Shown: positions 61,590-64,000 of the stretch, piece after piece | Layout: each line of letters opens with the position of its first letter | Numbering within the stretch: position 1 is the first letter of the stretch | Notes under the pieces: generated by a model | Seen by the model: only the letters and a program-made list of their open reading frames with translations | The model's database searches: none | Told to the model about the DNA's origin: nothing | From: Lycorma delicatula | Lineage: Eukaryota > Arthropoda > Insecta > Hemiptera > Fulgoridae | Direction: 5' to 3' | Assembly: GCF_047948215.1 (NCBI RefSeq) | Contig: NC_134460.1 | Location: 14,629,501 to 14,693,500 of the forward strand | Length of the DNA stretch: 64,000 nt | Program-made: the position numbers and the translations under genes

Positions 61590-64000
61590 GTAAAATAGAA
61601 AATTAAAAATTAACATTCTTCAAGTCAGAGCATGGAATGTTAGAAGTCTATAAAAGGTTGGTAGGTTAGAAAATTTAAAGAGTTAAATGGATAGTATAAA
61701 TGTAGATGTAGTAGGAATTAGCAAGGTTTGATGGGAAGTGGAAAACAACTTTTGGTCAGGTGATTTTAGAATAATTAACTCAGCTTCAAATAATGGGCAG
61801 GCAGGAGTAGGTTTCGTAATGAACAAGAAGATAGGGAAGAGAGTAGAGTATTTCAAAATTCATAGCAATAGAATCATTGCAATAAGGATAAAATCAAAAC
61901 CTATCCCGACAACGATTGTTATGCCTACAAGCACCCGCGATGATTATGAGGTAGAGTGTTTATACGTAGAAATGACGAAGCAATTAAACACGTAAATGGA
62001 GATCAAAATTTAATAATAGTTGGAGATTGGAATGCAAGCATTGGAAAAGACAAGGAAGGAAATATAGTGGATGAATATGGGCTGGGCGAAAGGAATGAAA
62101 GAAGGGACCGACTTATAGAGTTTTACACGAAGTATAATTTAGTAATTGCCAACACCCGATTTAAAAGTCATAATAGAAGAATATACACTTGGAAAAAGCC
62201 AGGTGATGCTGCAAGGTATCAGATGGATTATATCATGGTTAAGCAAAGATTTAGAAATCAACTCGTCGACTGCAAAAATTACCCTGGAGCAGACATTGAT
62301 AGCGACCATAATTTGGTGATAATGAAATGTAGATTGGGGTTTAAAAACCTGAAGAAAAGGTGTCAGATGAATTGGTGGAATTTAGAGAAGCTTGAGGAAG
62401 AGGAGGTAAAGAACATTTTTGAGGAGACATCGCAAGAGGTCTGACTAAAAATGATAAGGTAGAAAATGTAGAAGAAGAATGGAAGAATGTTAAAAATGTA
62501 ATTCTTAAATCAGCAGACACTAACTTAAGCAGAACAAACAGAACTGGTAGAAAACCTTGGATTTCAGACTATATATTGCAGCTGATGGATGAACATAGAA
62601 AACATAAAAATGAGAGTGATGAAGAAAGTAAAAGGAACTATAGACAATTAAGAAATACTATAAACAGAACTGCAAACTTGCAAAAGATGAGTGAATTAAA
62701 GAAGTGTTCAGAAGTGGAAAGAGAAATGAACATTGGTAAAGTAGAAGGAGCATACAGGAAAGTTAAGGAAAATTTTGGGGTACATAAATTAAAATCTAAT
62801 AATGTGTTAAACAACGATGGTACACAGATATATAATACGAAAGGCAAAGTTGACAGGTGGGAGGAATATATTGAAGTTATATGGAGGAAATGAATTAGAA
62901 AATGGTGTTATAGAGGAAGTTGGTGAGGATGAAAGGGGAGAAACAATACTGAGATCTGAATTTAAGAGAGCATTAAAAGATTTGAATGGCAGAAAGGCTC
63001 CTGGAATAGATGGAATACCTGTAGAATTACTGCACAGTGCAGGTGAGGAAGCGATTGATACAAACTGGTGTGTAATATTTATGAAGGTGGAAGTTCTGTC
63101 AGACTTCAAAAAGAGTGTTATAGTCATGATACCAAGGAAAGCAGAGGCAGATAAATGTGAAGAATACAGAACAATTAGCTTAACTAGCCATGCATCAAAA
63201 ATCTTAACTAAATTTTGTACAGAAGAATTGAGAGGAGAGTGGAAGAAGTGTTAGGAGAAGACCAATTTGGTTTCAAGAATAGGGACAATGGAAGCAATTT
63301 TAGGGCTCAGATTAATAGCAGAAGGAAGATAAAGAAAAACAAACCTACATACTTGGCATTTATAGATCTAGAAAAGGCATTTGATAACATAGATTGGAAT
63401 AAAATGTTCAGCTTTTTAAAAATAATTAGGGTTCAAATACGGAGATAGAAGAACAATTGCTAACATGTACAGGAACCAAAGAGCAACAATAACAATTCAA
63501 GAACATAAGAAAGAAGCCCTAATAAGAAAGGGAGTCCGACAAGGATGTTCCCTATCTCCGTTACTTTTTAATCTTTACATGGAACTAGCAGTTAATGATG
63601 TTAAAGAATAATTTAGATTCGGAGTAACAGTACAAGGTGAAAAGATAAAGATACTACGATTTGCTGAATATATAGTAATTCTAGCCAAGAGTAAAAAGGA
63701 TTTAGAAGGAACAATGAACAGCATGGATGAAGTCCTACGCAAGAACTACCACATGAAAATAAATAAGAACAAAATGAAATGTAGCAGAAATAACGAAGAT
63801 GGACCACTGAATGTGAAAATAGGAGGAGAAAAGATTATGGAGGTGGAAGATTTTGTTATTTGGGAAGTAGACTTACTAAAGATGGACGAAGCAGGAGATA
63901 TAAAATGCTGAATAGCAAAGGCGAAACGAAGCTTCAGTCAGAAATATAATTGGTTTACATCAAAAATTAATTTAAACGTCAGGAAAAGATTTTTGAAAGT
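61590..64000 (+). mobile_element. RTE-type LINE, inactive, cut by the window edge
   Basis: The element opens with an apurinic-type endonuclease (INILQVRAWNVRSL near 61605, AGVGFVMNKKIGKRVEYFKI at about 61805, GDWNAS near 62022, SDHNLV near 62301). A linker is at 62576-62893. The reverse transcriptase follows (NGRKAPGIDGIPVELL near 62987, YLAFIDLEKAFDNIDW near 63350, KGVRQGCSLSPLLFNLYMEL near 63529). At the FADD active site, 63660-63671 reads FAEY, so polymerase activity is lost. At least four frameshifts or stops are present. The 3' end lies beyond 64000. Its endonuclease is of the kind often annotated as craniofacial development protein 2-like in insects. Confidence 0.85.

Noticed and set aside
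1..64000. tRNA or rRNA genes
   Set aside because: No tRNA arm-and-loop pattern (TTCGA-type B box with a matching A box) or rRNA core sequence was recognised on either strand, although the window was only read by eye.

Overview
The window looks like AT-rich, transposon-dense genomic DNA from an animal, most likely an insect. The support is three mariner/Tc1-type families, a BED/hAT element, R1-like and RTE-like LINEs, (TA)n tracts, and one host gene with small exons and AT-rich introns. There is no prokaryotic signal. All calls come from reading the sequence; no alignment or database search was run.

Layout. (1) 1-6126 is an imperfect satellite that is almost only A and C on the + strand and runs off the left edge. 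(2) 6127-30985 and 34016-59332 are two direct copies of one segment, with a start-to-start period of 27,889 bp. A 3.0-kb spacer (30986-34015) lies between them. The copies differ by substitutions and by many indels from tens of bases to about 2 kb. (3) 59333-64000 is unrelated to the repeat and holds a complete-length mariner and a LINE cut by the right edge.

Host gene. Exons on the - strand encode a cytoplasmic dynein 2 light intermediate chain (DYNC2LI1/D2LIC), a cargo-transport subunit for cilia. In copy 2 five exons with good splice sites run from 48524 down to 34119 and join a terminal exon (32580-32639) that exists only in the spacer. Together they account for about the last 260 residues of a protein that is usually about 350 residues. 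The P-loop exon(s) were not found. Copy 1 is a pseudogene: one exon was removed by a roughly 2.15-kb deletion, another is truncated and has a mutated splice donor, and no terminal exon follows because the satellite abuts the segment. The copy-2 gene also carries a one-base frameshift just after the WELGGGT motif, so it is either decaying or mis-assembled there.

Mobile DNA. Most elements sit in the introns or upstream region and are shared by both copies at the same positions, so they predate the duplication: a 306-bp MITE-like repeat, a hAT element, a mariner-like element with a CAGGGTGTCCC terminus, a DD34D mariner, an R1-like LINE, and a second R1-like LINE inserted in a + strand RTE-like LINE. 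Every transposase and reverse transcriptase seen is interrupted. No new functional gene system was found. The points most worth checking are the duplication architecture, the satellite junction, the DYNC2LI1 frameshift, and a fold-back insertion found only in copy 2.
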